NCBI GenBank assembly: GCA_007694005.1
Contig: RECN01000104.1
Coordinates: forward strand, 1 to 44,028
From: Spirochaetaceae bacterium
GTDB taxonomy: Bacteria > Spirochaetota > Spirochaetia > DSM-27196 > SKKC01
Direction: 5' to 3'
DNA: 44,028 nucleotides
The translations under genes were made by a program, and so were the position numbers. The notes under the pieces are model-generated. The model saw nothing but the letters and a program-made list of their open reading frames with translations. It was not told the origin of the DNA and ran no database searches. The number at the start of each line of letters is the position of its first letter. Within the stretch, counting starts at the first letter, position 1. Below are positions 7,971 to 17,067 of this stretch, piece after piece.

Positions 7971-8855
7971 ATGCAGAATATTCTTGAAGTTCAGGACCTC
8001 GTGAAACACTACCGGCAGGTTTGTGCGGTTGACGGCATCAGTTTCTCGCTGGCCGAGGGGATGTGCTTCGGGCTTCTTGGTCCGAATGGCGCGGGAAAGA
8101 CCACGACAATAGAAATAATGGAAGGCATTCTCAAGCCGGACCGAGGACAGATCCTGTATCGGGGTCGTCCGATTGATTCAGAGTTCAAGAAACGCGCAGG
8201 CATTCAGTTCCAGAACACGTCACTCCCTGATCATCTGACTGTTTCGGAAACGATACGCCTTTTTCAGTCCTTTTATCCGGAGCCACGACCGTTCAACGAG
8301 ATCGTCGAGATATGCTCGCTTTCAGACATTCTATCCCGGGACAATAAGAAGCTCTCCGGAGGGCAGCGCCAACGTCTGCTGCTTGCCATTGCAATTGTAC
8401 CGCAGCCGGACCTTGTGTTCCTCGACGAACCGACGACCGGGCTCGATCCTCAGGCGCGGCGTAATTTCTGGGACCTCATCCGCAGAATTCAAACCGAGGG
8501 CGCAACTATTGTCCTCACAACGCATTATATGGACGAAGCTCATATGCTCTGTGATCAGATTGGAATCATGGATCACGGGAAAATGCTTGAAATCGATGCC
8601 CCGCAGGCTATGCTCGACAGGCATTTTGAAGGGGTCCTTGTTCGGATACCGTTCGACGAACCAAAACGCATCGACTTCCCCCTTCCCGAAGGAACCGTTG
8701 TCAGAAACGATGCTATCGAGTTGACATCGACCCGGCTCGACGAGACCGTCAGGCGTCTGATCACTCTCGGACTAAGCCTCGATGGCCTTTCAGTACACAA
8801 ACCAACGCTTGAAGATCTGTTCATCAAGCTGACCGGTAATACCCTGCGGGCATGA
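7971..8855 (+). CDS. ABC transporter ATP-binding protein (ABC-2 type)
   Basis: The 294-residue ATPase has Walker A GPNGAGKTT (about residues 37-45), a Q-loop Gln in IQFQNTSLPD, the signature LSGGQ (128-132), Walker B LVFLDEP (about 148-154), a D-loop and the switch His in TTHYMDEA. Residues from about 235 form the C-terminal extension common in drug and polysaccharide ABC-2 exporters. I chose the ATG at 7971 because it gives the standard opening MQNILEVQDLVKHY. A start at 7929 adds 14 unlike residues. It works with the permease 20 bases downstream as a membrane exporter. The substrate is not evident. Confidence 0.93.
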   Translation: MQNILEVQDLVKHYRQVCAVDGISFSLAEGMCFGLLGPNGAGKTTTIEIMEGILKPDRGQILYRGRPIDSEFKKRAGIQFQNTSLPDHLTVSETIRLFQSFYPEPRPFNEIVEICSLSDILSRDNKKLSGGQRQRLLLAIAIVPQPDLVFLDEPTTGLDPQARRNFWDLIRRIQTEGATIVLTTHYMDEAHMLCDQIGIMDHGKMLEIDAPQAMLDRHFEGVLVRIPFDEPKRIDFPLPEGTVVRNDAIELTSTRLDETVRRLITLGLSLDGLSVHKPTLEDLFIKLTGNTLRA

Positions 8856-8875
8856 AGGACTAAAGGATATAGACA

Positions 8876-9910
8876 ATGAAAAGCTTCATCGCACTGGTCA
8901 GGGCTCGAACCCTCGAGTTTGTACGGGATCGCGGCACCTTTTTCTGGAATCTGCTTTTCCCGATGATACTCGTTTTCGGATTCGCTCTGGCGCTATCCGA
9001 TCCGAGCCCGACCGTGTTCACCGTTGCACTCGCGGGCGATGCTCCCGTCGAACTGGACTTCATCTCTATCGAGCAGATCGATTTTGTTCGCTACGACCTG
9101 GAAAGCGGAGAAACCATGGCTTCAGTGGTCGAACGGGTCCGGAGACATGAGCTCGATATGGCGATAGACTTCGAGCAGCAACAGTTCTTTCTGAACACGG
9201 AAAACCATACCTCACCACTGATACGACGCATATTCGAAGACTCTGTCCTTCGGGATCGTATGAACGGCATAGAAGTCCCGGTTTTCGTCGAACGTGAGAT
9301 CAGCGGTCAGCCAATACGCTATGTGGACTGGGTAGTCCCCGGTGTAATCGGCATGAATATGCTATTCAGCTGTCTTTTCGGCGTCGGGTTCGTTCTCGTT
9401 CGATACAGAAAAAACGGTGTTCTCAAGCGTCTGAAAGCGACACCTGTCTCCGCATTTACGTTTGTATCGGCTCAGGCAGCGAGCCGGCTCATGATCGTTC
9501 TTGCCACGTCCATATTTGTCTTTGCGGGAACCAACGCATTTCTGAACTTTACAATGGAAGGCTCCTATCTGTCGCTTCTGATCGTGACGACACTCGCGAT
9601 TATCTGCATGATCTCGATAGGACTTCTTTTTGCGTCCCGACTGAAGAGTGAGGAACTCGCTGGAGGCCTTATGAATCTTGTGAGCTTCCCGATGATAATC
9701 GGATCCGGCGTATTCTTCTCGCTCGAGACAGCCCCCGAGGCGCTCCGGATTGCATCCCGTGTTTTGCCACTGACGCACTTCGTGGAGGCCTCGAGAGCCG
9801 TCATGATCGAAGGAGCTGGCATCGTCGCGATACTCCCGAATCTTCTGGCGCTATCGGCTTTTTCGATAGTGTTTGTTGCGGCATCCGCGCTCGTGTTTCG
9901 ATGGGACTAA
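8876..9910 (+). CDS. ABC-2 type exporter permease
   Basis: The protein has 344 residues, with a ribosome binding site AAAGGA about 10 bases before the ATG. The layout is that of a long ABC-2 permease. There is one N-terminal membrane helix (about residues 22-42, FFWNLLFPMILVFGFALAL), then a large extracytoplasmic domain of about 120 residues. A cluster of about five C-terminal helices follows, including the GVFFSLETAPEALRIASRVLPLTHFVEASR segment around the last periplasmic loop (quoted here as a landmark: SLETAPEALR then LPLTHFVEASR). It pairs with the ATPase just upstream. Family members export drugs, lipids or antibiotics, or act in assembly of surface structures. It is convergent with the polyprenyl synthase gene. 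Confidence 0.9.
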   Translation: MKSFIALVRARTLEFVRDRGTFFWNLLFPMILVFGFALALSDPSPTVFTVALAGDAPVELDFISIEQIDFVRYDLESGETMASVVERVRRHELDMAIDFEQQQFFLNTENHTSPLIRRIFEDSVLRDRMNGIEVPVFVEREISGQPIRYVDWVVPGVIGMNMLFSCLFGVGFVLVRYRKNGVLKRLKATPVSAFTFVSAQAASRLMIVLATSIFVFAGTNAFLNFTMEGSYLSLLIVTTLAIICMISIGLLFASRLKSEELAGGLMNLVSFPMIIGSGVFFSLETAPEALRIASRVLPLTHFVEASRAVMIEGAGIVAILPNLLALSAFSIVFVAASALVFRWD

Positions 9911-9944
9911 TGAAGAAGTCGCACAGGCTGCATCGCGAACAGAT

Positions 9945-10919
9945 TCACGTGCAGGCAAGATCGGCGATCGCGGTGAGCAGGGGCGAATCGCCGGCGTGAC
10001 GGCGAATTTCCTCCTCGATTTCGGTGCGACGCGTCCGGCACCAGCCGCGAAACCCTTCAACATACACGGTGGAAAGGTAGTCCCGGCGATGTTCTCGTTC
10101 CAGGAACGATAGCGGGTCAACCGCTTCGCCCGTTTCGTGCAGCCACGTAACGAGGAGATTGTATTCCCAGTGTGGAACGTCACGCAGGTTTTGCATGTCA
10201 TCGTTACGGGCGTGCAGGATATCGTGCTCGTCATCGCGCATCTGAAAATGACGGCCGAGTGACAGTCCGAAAACTCGGAGACGCTCGAGTGTTTCGCGCA
10301 CCACACGATCATCGTGACCCGTATAAGATTCGCTCAACAGATATCCGATCTGAACAGGCGCAACGAAGGTATAATAGCCTGTCTTGGCATCGTACAGCTG
10401 ATACAGGGACTGAAGGTTCAGTTGATGCGTGGAGCGAGAAATATAGGACAGGTCATCCGCCTGACCGGCAATCGTTATAAGCGATATCTTTTGCACAAGC
10501 GGAATAATCTGCCTCGAAAGACCGTGGTCGGCCACGGTCTGCCCGAGAAGCTGCATCCCGCAGACGTGGAGAAAGTCTCCGCCGAGAAGACGCAACGCGT
10601 CATAGTCCCCTTCCGCCTGATTCACTCCAGTCGGTTGAACACGCTCTGTTCGATCGATTCGGTCATCGTGCATGAGCGCGAAAAGATGAAGAATCTCGGT
10701 AGCGCTCGCAATGCGAAGAACGGGATCAGTCACTTTCCGGGAGCCGGCCATGTGCAGAAGCAGTCGCGGCCGCAGCCGCTTCCCTTTGCGCTCGGTGTAG
10801 TTCCTGATATACGACAGTACGTCCTGTCCACCGCTCAGGTTGAGTTCGGCTGCAATGTCGTGGAGATAGCGCTCAATGTAGCTGTCGACCGCCTTGAGAG
10901 CCGTCTGTTCATCGGTCAT
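9945..10919 (-). CDS. Polyprenyl diphosphate synthase (trans type)
   Basis: This enzyme adds isopentenyl diphosphate units to an allylic diphosphate to make the isoprenoid side chain, here probably of a quinone. The first Asp-rich motif is HDDRID (Asp85, Asp86, Asp89), and the second is FQMRDDEHD (Asp229, Asp230, Asp233). GGDFLH near residue 115, the conserved Lys179-Thr, and the early RLRPRLLL arginine motif are also present. I chose the ATG at 10919 because it overlaps the stop of the prenyltransferase gene as ATGA. A GTG at 10940 is an alternative. The first motif has Arg where Val or Ile is more usual. The chain length of the product cannot be predicted reliably. Confidence 0.87.
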   Translation of the reverse strand: MTDEQTALKAVDSYIERYLHDIAAELNLSGGQDVLSYIRNYTERKGKRLRPRLLLHMAGSRKVTDPVLRIASATEILHLFALMHDDRIDRTERVQPTGVNQAEGDYDALRLLGGDFLHVCGMQLLGQTVADHGLSRQIIPLVQKISLITIAGQADDLSYISRSTHQLNLQSLYQLYDAKTGYYTFVAPVQIGYLLSESYTGHDDRVVRETLERLRVFGLSLGRHFQMRDDEHDILHARNDDMQNLRDVPHWEYNLLVTWLHETGEAVDPLSFLEREHRRDYLSTVYVEGFRGWCRTRRTEIEEEIRRHAGDSPLLTAIADLACT

Positions 10920-11851
10920 CCGATTCCCGTTGTCTGCCACAGTATAAGAGTCCCGACAAAAAGAAGGCTGAAGATCATATGCAGCGCGGCTGCGCGCATG
11001 GTCAGATCCGACAGATCGTGAGGCTCGGATGTTGCGTATACCGTAAGCAGGATTTTTACCGCCGGAACGATCGCGATCAGGGTCACCAGCGAAACGAACG
11101 GAAGAAGACCGGCTACAATCAGGGCTCCGGTATATGCAAAGGGCACGAGCAGCAGAATCGACATAAGATGTCGTGAGTACGTAAGCCCGAAGAGTCCGGC
11201 CAGGGTATGAACTCCAGCCTCCCGGTCACTGTGTATGTCCCGGATATTGTTGGCGTGAAGAATAGAAGCCACAAGAAAGGCCATAGGGCCACTGATCAGA
11301 ACCTCTTCCCAGCCAGGGGCTCCCTGCAGAGCCCACACACCCATAGCGACCATGGCAGGCCCAAGAAGAAAAAACACGAGTACATCTCCAAGGGCAACAT
11401 ACTTCAGACTGATTCGAGCGCCCGTATATAAGTACGCGAGCACCGCGCCGCTGATCCCGAGCGTTACAAACAGGCCTCCCCGCTCAAATCCTATGAGCGA
11501 ACCGACCAGTATCCCCACTGCAAAATACAGATGCCCGGTAACCTTCATAAAGCGGGGAGAGACAAGTTTCTGTGGCAGCAGATGGGACGGGTCAATATCG
11601 CCTTCGATATCAACACCATTTTCGAAGTCATAGTAGTCATTCAGCACGTTCGTACCCGCGTGGAGAAGAAGGCCTGCCACAAAATAGCAGACATACACCC
11701 ACCATACGACTCCGCTGCCAAGCGAGAGAACGAGTGCGAGCAGCATGGGCATGATCGATGCCGTAAAAGAAAACGGTCGCAGCGACATCAGCCAGAGACG
11801 CGCGCCTGGTAGTCCGGTTACTGGAGTGTTGTCCACATTCGTGTCAGTCAT
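10916..11851 (-). CDS. menA: UbiA-family prenyltransferase, MenA-like
   Basis: This 311-residue membrane protein has about eight or nine hydrophobic segments. The first Asp-rich motif is NVLNDYYDFENGVD and the second lies in NNIRDIHSDREAG, the two Mg-diphosphate sites of UbiA enzymes. The MenA branch is suggested by GDVLVFFLLGPAMVAMGVW after the fourth or fifth helix and by the RPFSFTASIMP opening. MenA attaches a polyprenyl chain to 1,4-dihydroxy-2-naphthoate in menaquinone synthesis. Its neighbours support a quinone role: an NDH-2 upstream and a polyprenyl synthase overlapping its stop. Other aromatic acceptors are possible, since no other men gene is in the window. Confidence 0.8.
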   Translation of the reverse strand: MTDTNVDNTPVTGLPGARLWLMSLRPFSFTASIMPMLLALVLSLGSGVVWWVYVCYFVAGLLLHAGTNVLNDYYDFENGVDIEGDIDPSHLLPQKLVSPRFMKVTGHLYFAVGILVGSLIGFERGGLFVTLGISGAVLAYLYTGARISLKYVALGDVLVFFLLGPAMVAMGVWALQGAPGWEEVLISGPMAFLVASILHANNIRDIHSDREAGVHTLAGLFGLTYSRHLMSILLLVPFAYTGALIVAGLLPFVSLVTLIAIVPAVKILLTVYATSEPHDLSDLTMRAAALHMIFSLLFVGTLILWQTTGIG

Positions 11852-11874
11852 GTCTGTACCCTCTCCTGTTCTTC

Positions 11875-13050
11875 TTACCCCCGGACCGACGGAACGTCAA
11901 CGCCGCGTTTGAGATGAAACGCTGCCAGGTAGAACTCAAACGCCGCTCCAGCGGTAAAGTGCCTGAATCCCGACATCAGATAATGCAGCCGCAGACCGAA
12001 CTTTCCCGCAACCGGTACGAATCCGAAAATTGTTCCGCTGCTCGTGCCTCCAAGCGGTATGACCCACCCGAGATCCACTGGCGAGAACGCCTTTGGCTTT
12101 CGACCACGAACAAGCGCGGCTATGTTTCGCCCTGCTCGACGCCCGGAATAGTATGCGAAGTTGACGGCTCGTCGCACCGGCGTATCACCGTTCAGTAGCT
12201 GGGCTGCGTCTCCTGCCACAAAGACCTCCGGAAAGGTCTGAAGCTGCAGAAACTCGTTCGTCAGCAGTCGACGGTCACGGGCAGCGGGAAGATCTGCCGA
12301 CGTCTCCGGCGTGGCAGCCTGCATGCCGGCGCTCCAGCACACAACGGCGTTCCCAATGCGCGTCCCGTCACTGAGGACCGCCGTATCATCATTCAGTGAT
12401 TCCAGTGAAACGCCGGTCGCGACTGCAATATCGCTGCGTTCCAGATACTTCGCCACCCGCCTCCTGACCCGCTGTGCCATGGGAGCGAGAATACTGTCTG
12501 CTTTCTCTACCACCAGAATTTTCAGGCGTCGCCCGGCAGCCGCGAAGCCGTCCCGGGTGCACGCGGCTACTTCGAGCCCCGTGTAGCCGCCGCCGACGAC
12601 GACAAGTGTACATTCCTGTCCATCCGCGAGCCTGCGCTCGAGGGTTTCGCGTAAAGACACAGCCGCCGGAAACGAATCCACGGTATGCAGAGTCCCGGAC
12701 TCTGGAGCGAATCCGAAAAACGCAGGCGCTGAGCCGTTTGAAAGGACAAGAAAGTCGTAGGGGTATGCCTCGTTGCGTGTGTGGACCAGTCGTGTCTCTG
12801 CGTCGATGCGCGAGACGACATCCGCTACAATCCTGACACGTGCGTCAAAAATTTCATCGAAGCGAACGGTGATTGCGTCACGTCGGACACGTCCCGAAAG
12901 GACATCGGGAAGCGCTGGAAGCATTGTTGCATACTCATTGCGATCGATGAGGGTCATCTGCGCCCCGGGTAGCGCTTTCAGGAGTGTCTTGACGGTCTGG
13001 ACACCGGCAAACCCTCCTCCGACGACCACGATCTTTGGTGAATCAATCAT
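11875..13050 (-). CDS. ndh: Type II NADH:quinone oxidoreductase (NDH-2)
   Basis: This flavoprotein of about 391 residues oxidises NADH and passes electrons to membrane quinone without pumping protons. It opens with the FAD-binding Rossmann motif KIVVVGGGFAGVQT. A second nucleotide motif, LVVVGGGYTGLEVA, binds NADH. VFVAGDAAQL is the C-terminal FAD motif. The last 70 residues contain a hydrophobic or amphipathic region that would attach it to the membrane. I chose the ATG at 13050. An upstream frame start at 13104 would place a good promoter (13060-13089) inside the coding region. It leads an operon with the MenA-like and polyprenyl synthase genes, 23 bases from the former. Confidence 0.88.
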   Translation of the reverse strand: MIDSPKIVVVGGGFAGVQTVKTLLKALPGAQMTLIDRNEYATMLPALPDVLSGRVRRDAITVRFDEIFDARVRIVADVVSRIDAETRLVHTRNEAYPYDFLVLSNGSAPAFFGFAPESGTLHTVDSFPAAVSLRETLERRLADGQECTLVVVGGGYTGLEVAACTRDGFAAAGRRLKILVVEKADSILAPMAQRVRRRVAKYLERSDIAVATGVSLESLNDDTAVLSDGTRIGNAVVCWSAGMQAATPETSADLPAARDRRLLTNEFLQLQTFPEVFVAGDAAQLLNGDTPVRRAVNFAYYSGRRAGRNIAALVRGRKPKAFSPVDLGWVIPLGGTSSGTIFGFVPVAGKFGLRLHYLMSGFRHFTAGAAFEFYLAAFHLKRGVDVPSVRG

Positions 13051-13059
13051 TATACCGGG

Positions 13060-13089
13060 AATATACGTGCTCTCGTACAGTATCGACAA
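13060..13089 (-). promoter_or_regulatory. Candidate promoter for the ndh-menA-polyprenyl synthase operon
   Basis: On the minus strand, TTGTCG (13089-13084) and TATATT (13065-13060) are separated by 18 bases. The -10 ends only 9 bases before the ndh ATG, and there is no clear ribosome binding site, so the transcript would be nearly leaderless. Confidence 0.45.
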
Positions 13090-13122
13090 ACACGAACCTG
13101 CCAAAAGGTTCCGCTCGCGATC

Positions 13123-15240
13123 CTAATCGGTCACCTGAACGAGGACTACGATCGATCTTCCGGATACCGGGACCGCTGTCCCGGCCGAATACACAGCCGC
13201 ATCGTCGGTCTCGAGGAACGCAGGTTCGCGGGCGGTGTCGAGCACACCGTTCCATTTTTCACCCCACTCTGCTGAAGGGAGAACGAAGTCCATTGGTTCC
13301 CAGTATGCATTAAAGAGAACCAGAAAGGTATCGTCGCGCATCTGTTCCTGGTGAGCGTCTCGACCAGGCAGCTCCGTGCCGTTCAGGTAAACCGCAAGAG
13401 ACTTGGCGAAGCCCTCGCTCCAGGCCGTATCGTCCATGTGCTGCCCATCAGGCGTAAGCCATGCAATATCGCGTACTTCAGACCCCCGTATCTCCCTGCC
13501 CTGAAACCATCGCCGTCGGCGGAACACGGGGTGCTCCTGGCGGAATCCGATCAGGCGGGCGGTGAACTCACGAAGAGACTCATCAGTCTCCTCCCAGTCG
13601 TACCATGACAGTTCATTATCCTGACAATAGGTGTTGTTGTTTCCGTTCTGTGAGCGCCCGATCTCATCTCCGCCGAGCAACATGGGTATACCCTGCGAAA
13701 GCATAAGCGTGACGAGGAAGTTGCGCTTCTGACGGCCTCGAAGAGCGATAATCTTTGGATCGTCCGTTTCACCTTCTACGCCACAATTCCACGATCGGTT
13801 ATGTGACTCTCCGTCGTTATTATCCTCGCCGTTCTCTCCGTTGTGCTTTTCGTTATACGAGACGAGGTCATGCAGGGTAAAGCCGTCGTGAGCGGTAACG
13901 AAGTTTATGCTCGCGTACGGCCGACGGCTTGAACTCTCGTAGAGATCGGAACTACCGGTAAACCGGGTAGCGAACTCACCGAGTGTCTGGTCCTCGCCCC
14001 GCCAGAAGTCCCGTACCGTATCACGGTACTTTCCATTCCACTCGGCCCATCCCGGGGGAAAGTTACCGACCTGATACCCGCCTTCACCGATATCCCAGGG
14101 TTCAGCGATCAGTTTGGCACTTCTGATTACCGGATCCTGGTGGATGATGTCGAAGAAGGCCGAGAGCCGGTCAACATCGTGGAGCTCACGCGCGAGGGTC
14201 GACGCCAGATCAAAACGGAAACCGTCAACGTGCATCTCCACGATCCAGTATCGCAGAGAGTCCATAATGAGCTGCAGAACGAAGGGGTTCTGCATGTTCA
14301 TGCTGTTACCCGTTCCGGTGTAATCCATGTAGTAGCGTTTGTCGTCAGCAAGGACACGATAATACGAAGCGTTGTCTATGCCTTTCAGCGAGAGCATGGG
14401 GCCGAGATGATTCCCCTCGCCAGTGTGGTTGTATACGACGTCGAGGATGACTTCGATGCCGGCCTGATGCAGGGCCTTGACCATGGTCTTGAACTCGGCA
14501 ACCTGCATTCCGGGACGCGTGTCCGCCGTGTACTCACTATACGGCGCAAAAAAACCAATGCTGTTGTAACCCCAATAGTTTCTCAACCCCTGATCGATCA
14601 GGTGCTTGTCGTGTATAAAATGATGGATGGGCATGAGCTCGATGGCCGTGATCCCGAGTTCCTGCAGGTACTGTATTATGACAGGGTTTGCAATCCCGGC
14701 GTATGTGCCTCGCTGTTCTTCCGGTATGTCAGGATGTCTCTCGGTGAGCCCCTTCACGTGTGTCTCGTAGATGACAAGCTCGTTGTCAGGCGTATTCAGT
14801 CGTCGGTCACCGTTCCAGTCAAAATGCGGCTGTGTGATGACGGCTTTCGGTACGAAGGATGCACTGTCACGGGTATCCGGTTCTCCGTCAGGATCATCAA
14901 ACTGATAGGGGAAAACAGACTCATCCCATTCAATATCACCGACTATCGCACGTGCGTAGGGGTCTATCAGAAGCTTGTTCGGGTTACACCGAATACCTTC
15001 CTCAGGCTTCCAGGGGCCGTGAACACGAAACCCGTACAACTGACCGGGTTCCAGATCAGGAAAGTATCCGTGATGGCAATGACCGGTAACCTCAGGCAGC
15101 GCGACACGGGTTTCATGACCGTTCTCTTCAAAAAGACACAGTTCGACCTTGTCGGCTGCCTCGGAGTACAGCGAAATATTCACTCCGACGCCGTCGTAGG
15201 TTGCCCCCAGAGGATACGAGGATCCTGACCAGACTTTCAT
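13123..15240 (-). CDS. glgX: Glycogen debranching enzyme GlgX / isoamylase type (GH13)
   Basis: At 705 residues this has the usual GlgX length and layout: an N-terminal starch-binding beta domain (opening SSYPLGATYDGVGVN), a TIM-barrel catalytic domain, and a C-terminal beta domain. The catalytic residues are the nucleophile Asp344 in DGFRFDLAS, the acid/base Glu380 in AEPWDIG, and Asp452 in TAHDGFT. DVVYNHTGEG is the conserved first barrel motif. It removes alpha-1,6 branches from glycogen or limit dextrins in the cytoplasm. The ATG has a strong GGGAGG just upstream. It is divergent from gpmI, so glycogen use and lower glycolysis start from the same intergenic region. Confidence 0.95.
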   Translation of the reverse strand: MKVWSGSSYPLGATYDGVGVNISLYSEAADKVELCLFEENGHETRVALPEVTGHCHHGYFPDLEPGQLYGFRVHGPWKPEEGIRCNPNKLLIDPYARAIVGDIEWDESVFPYQFDDPDGEPDTRDSASFVPKAVITQPHFDWNGDRRLNTPDNELVIYETHVKGLTERHPDIPEEQRGTYAGIANPVIIQYLQELGITAIELMPIHHFIHDKHLIDQGLRNYWGYNSIGFFAPYSEYTADTRPGMQVAEFKTMVKALHQAGIEVILDVVYNHTGEGNHLGPMLSLKGIDNASYYRVLADDKRYYMDYTGTGNSMNMQNPFVLQLIMDSLRYWIVEMHVDGFRFDLASTLARELHDVDRLSAFFDIIHQDPVIRSAKLIAEPWDIGEGGYQVGNFPPGWAEWNGKYRDTVRDFWRGEDQTLGEFATRFTGSSDLYESSSRRPYASINFVTAHDGFTLHDLVSYNEKHNGENGEDNNDGESHNRSWNCGVEGETDDPKIIALRGRQKRNFLVTLMLSQGIPMLLGGDEIGRSQNGNNNTYCQDNELSWYDWEETDESLREFTARLIGFRQEHPVFRRRRWFQGREIRGSEVRDIAWLTPDGQHMDDTAWSEGFAKSLAVYLNGTELPGRDAHQEQMRDDTFLVLFNAYWEPMDFVLPSAEWGEKWNGVLDTAREPAFLETDDAAVYSAGTAVPVSGRSIVVLVQVTD

Positions 15241-15395
15241 GAGTCCCTCCCGCTTCGCGCTAGCGCACGGTGCGTTTATCCCCTATTTTTGTCAAGTCAC
15301 CCGATATATCGCGTACCCGCGGATCTGCTTTGTTGATACCCGTTTGCTGATACCCGGCGTCCTCTCCGTGTCTTTCGCCAGACTGCAATGTCCCG

Positions 15396-15401
15396 TATAA
15401 T
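15396..15401 (+). promoter_or_regulatory. Consensus -10 element just before gpmI
   Basis: A perfect TATAAT ends 7 bases before the ATG at 15409. The -35 region (around 15373-15378, TTTCGC) is weak. If used, the mRNA would start at or within a base or two of the start codon. Confidence 0.4.
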
Positions 15402-15408
15402 CACGGAC

Positions 15409-17067
15409 ATGGAACAGAGACCAAAACCAGTCGTGCTTATAGTCAGGGACGGATGGGGACGCAACCCCAATCAGGAACATCACGCCTTCAACGCCGTTGA
15501 ACTCGCCAATACTCCGTGCAGCGACAGATTGCTGAAAGAGTATCCGTGGACAGCCATCCACACATCGGGAGAAGACGTCGGACTGCCCGAAGGTACCATG
15601 GGGAACTCCGAGGTCGGACACCAGAATCTTGGCGCCGGACGCATTGTCGACCAGGAGTCGGTGCGCATAACCCGGGCCATACGCGACGAATCGTTCTTCA
15701 AGGTTGAAACGCTCGTAAAAGGACTCAAACGCGCGCAGGATCGCGATGCATGGGTTCACATCATGGGGCTTGCTTCCGACGCAGGTGTCCACGCGCTGCT
15801 CGGGCATCTGTACGCCTGCGTTGAGGCGTGTGCCCGCATCGGACACACGAAGGTTGCGGTGCACCTGTTCACCGACGGACGCGACACCGGGCCGTTTACC
15901 GGCATTCAGTTCATCAGAAATGTCCAGAAGAAGCTCGATGAAATCGGCATTGGCCGTATCGTGTCGATTTGCGGGCGGTACTACGCCATGGACCGGGACA
16001 ACCGTTGGGAACGGGTCCGCATGGCCTACGACATGCTGACCGGACGGGCGTCTGACCTTCCGGTCTTCGAAACTGCCGACGAAGCCATGCAGAACTACTA
16101 CGACAACCCGAGTAACGACAGCCAGAACGGGGATGAGTTTGTCACCCCTCGATACATCGGGACCGACTGGAAGGACACCCGTGTCAGCGACGACGATACG
16201 GCGATTTTTTACAACTACCGGGGCGACCGACCACGCGAAATACTCCGCTCCTTCGTGATGGATCCCTTTTACGGAGCCGTTAAGCCGAGCCCTGACAGCG
16301 GTGAGAAAGGTTTCGATCGCGGCGATAAGCTCGATGTCTACTGGCTCTCCATGACTGCCTACGAGACGGAGCTGAACGCAATGCTCAACGTGATATTTCT
16401 GAAACCGCCGAAGATGAAAAACATAGGCGGCGAGTTCCTGTCCCTGAAAGGACTGACTCAGTTCCGCACCGCAGAAACGGAAAAGTTTCCACACGTTACA
16501 TTCTTCTTCAATGACTACCGGGATGAGCCTTTTGACGGTGAACACCGTGAAATGCCTCAGTCACCCAAGGTGGGAACATACGACCTGAAACCTGAAATGA
16601 GCGCGCTTGAAGTTAGAGACGCAGTATTGAACCGGATCAAGGCTGACGACTGTGAGGACTTCATCCTCGCTAACTTTGCCAACGGCGACATGGTCGGGCA
16701 CACGGGGAAACTCGAAGCGGCAATCAAAGCCTGCGAGACCGTCGACTCCTGCGTCGAAGAGATCGTCCAGGCGGTGCGGGATCGCGGTGGAAAACTCATC
16801 GTAACCGCGGACCACGGTAACTCCGAGCAGATGTACGAACCGGTAAACGAAAGTGCCCATACCGCTCATACGACCTATGACGTTGACTGCATTATTGTCG
16901 ACGATGAACGAAAGAACCTTGCAAGCGGCAGCACGACAAGACCATCAGACGGTCTGCGCTCCGGTGGGCGCCTCGCTGACGTTTTTCCGACCGTTATCGA
17001 CCTTCTGGGTCTGGAAAAGCCCGAAGAAATGACGGGAGTTTCACTTCTGAATACGGACGGACCGTGA
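15409..17067 (+). CDS. gpmI: 2,3-bisphosphoglycerate-independent phosphoglycerate mutase
   Basis: This enzyme interconverts 3- and 2-phosphoglycerate in glycolysis using two manganese ions and a phosphoserine. It has about 552 residues. The N-terminal metal motif is PVVLIVRDGWGRN. The catalytic Ser is in EGTMGNSEVGHQN (about residue 67). The phosphatase-domain metal site is TADHGNSEQM, with His in HTAHTT. HVTFFFND and the phosphotransferase-domain arginines are also present. An ATG at 15388 would add seven residues, but the TATAAT at 15396-15401 would then lie inside the gene, so I prefer 15409. The stop overlaps the GTG of the metallo-beta-lactamase gene (GTGA). It is somewhat longer than the roughly 510 residues common in the family. 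Confidence 0.95.
   Translation: MEQRPKPVVLIVRDGWGRNPNQEHHAFNAVELANTPCSDRLLKEYPWTAIHTSGEDVGLPEGTMGNSEVGHQNLGAGRIVDQESVRITRAIRDESFFKVETLVKGLKRAQDRDAWVHIMGLASDAGVHALLGHLYACVEACARIGHTKVAVHLFTDGRDTGPFTGIQFIRNVQKKLDEIGIGRIVSICGRYYAMDRDNRWERVRMAYDMLTGRASDLPVFETADEAMQNYYDNPSNDSQNGDEFVTPRYIGTDWKDTRVSDDDTAIFYNYRGDRPREILRSFVMDPFYGAVKPSPDSGEKGFDRGDKLDVYWLSMTAYETELNAMLNVIFLKPPKMKNIGGEFLSLKGLTQFRTAETEKFPHVTFFFNDYRDEPFDGEHREMPQSPKVGTYDLKPEMSALEVRDAVLNRIKADDCEDFILANFANGDMVGHTGKLEAAIKACETVDSCVEEIVQAVRDRGGKLIVTADHGNSEQMYEPVNESAHTAHTTYDVDCIIVDDERKNLASGSTTRPSDGLRSGGRLADVFPTVIDLLGLEKPEEMTGVSLLNTDGP

Noticed and set aside
14140-15228. Plus-strand open frame of 362 codons
   Set aside because: It is antisense to glgX, which has all catalytic residues. 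There is no start signal and no domain.
15241-15300. TTGACA upstream of glgX as its promoter
   Set aside because: A perfect TTGACA is present on the minus strand, but no acceptable -10 element lies 16-19 bases downstream.
15292-16545. Long open frame of 417 codons on the minus strand
   Set aside because: It lies almost wholly antisense to gpmI, whose motifs are complete. The translation has no recognisable domain and no ribosome binding site. It is a codon-usage shadow.
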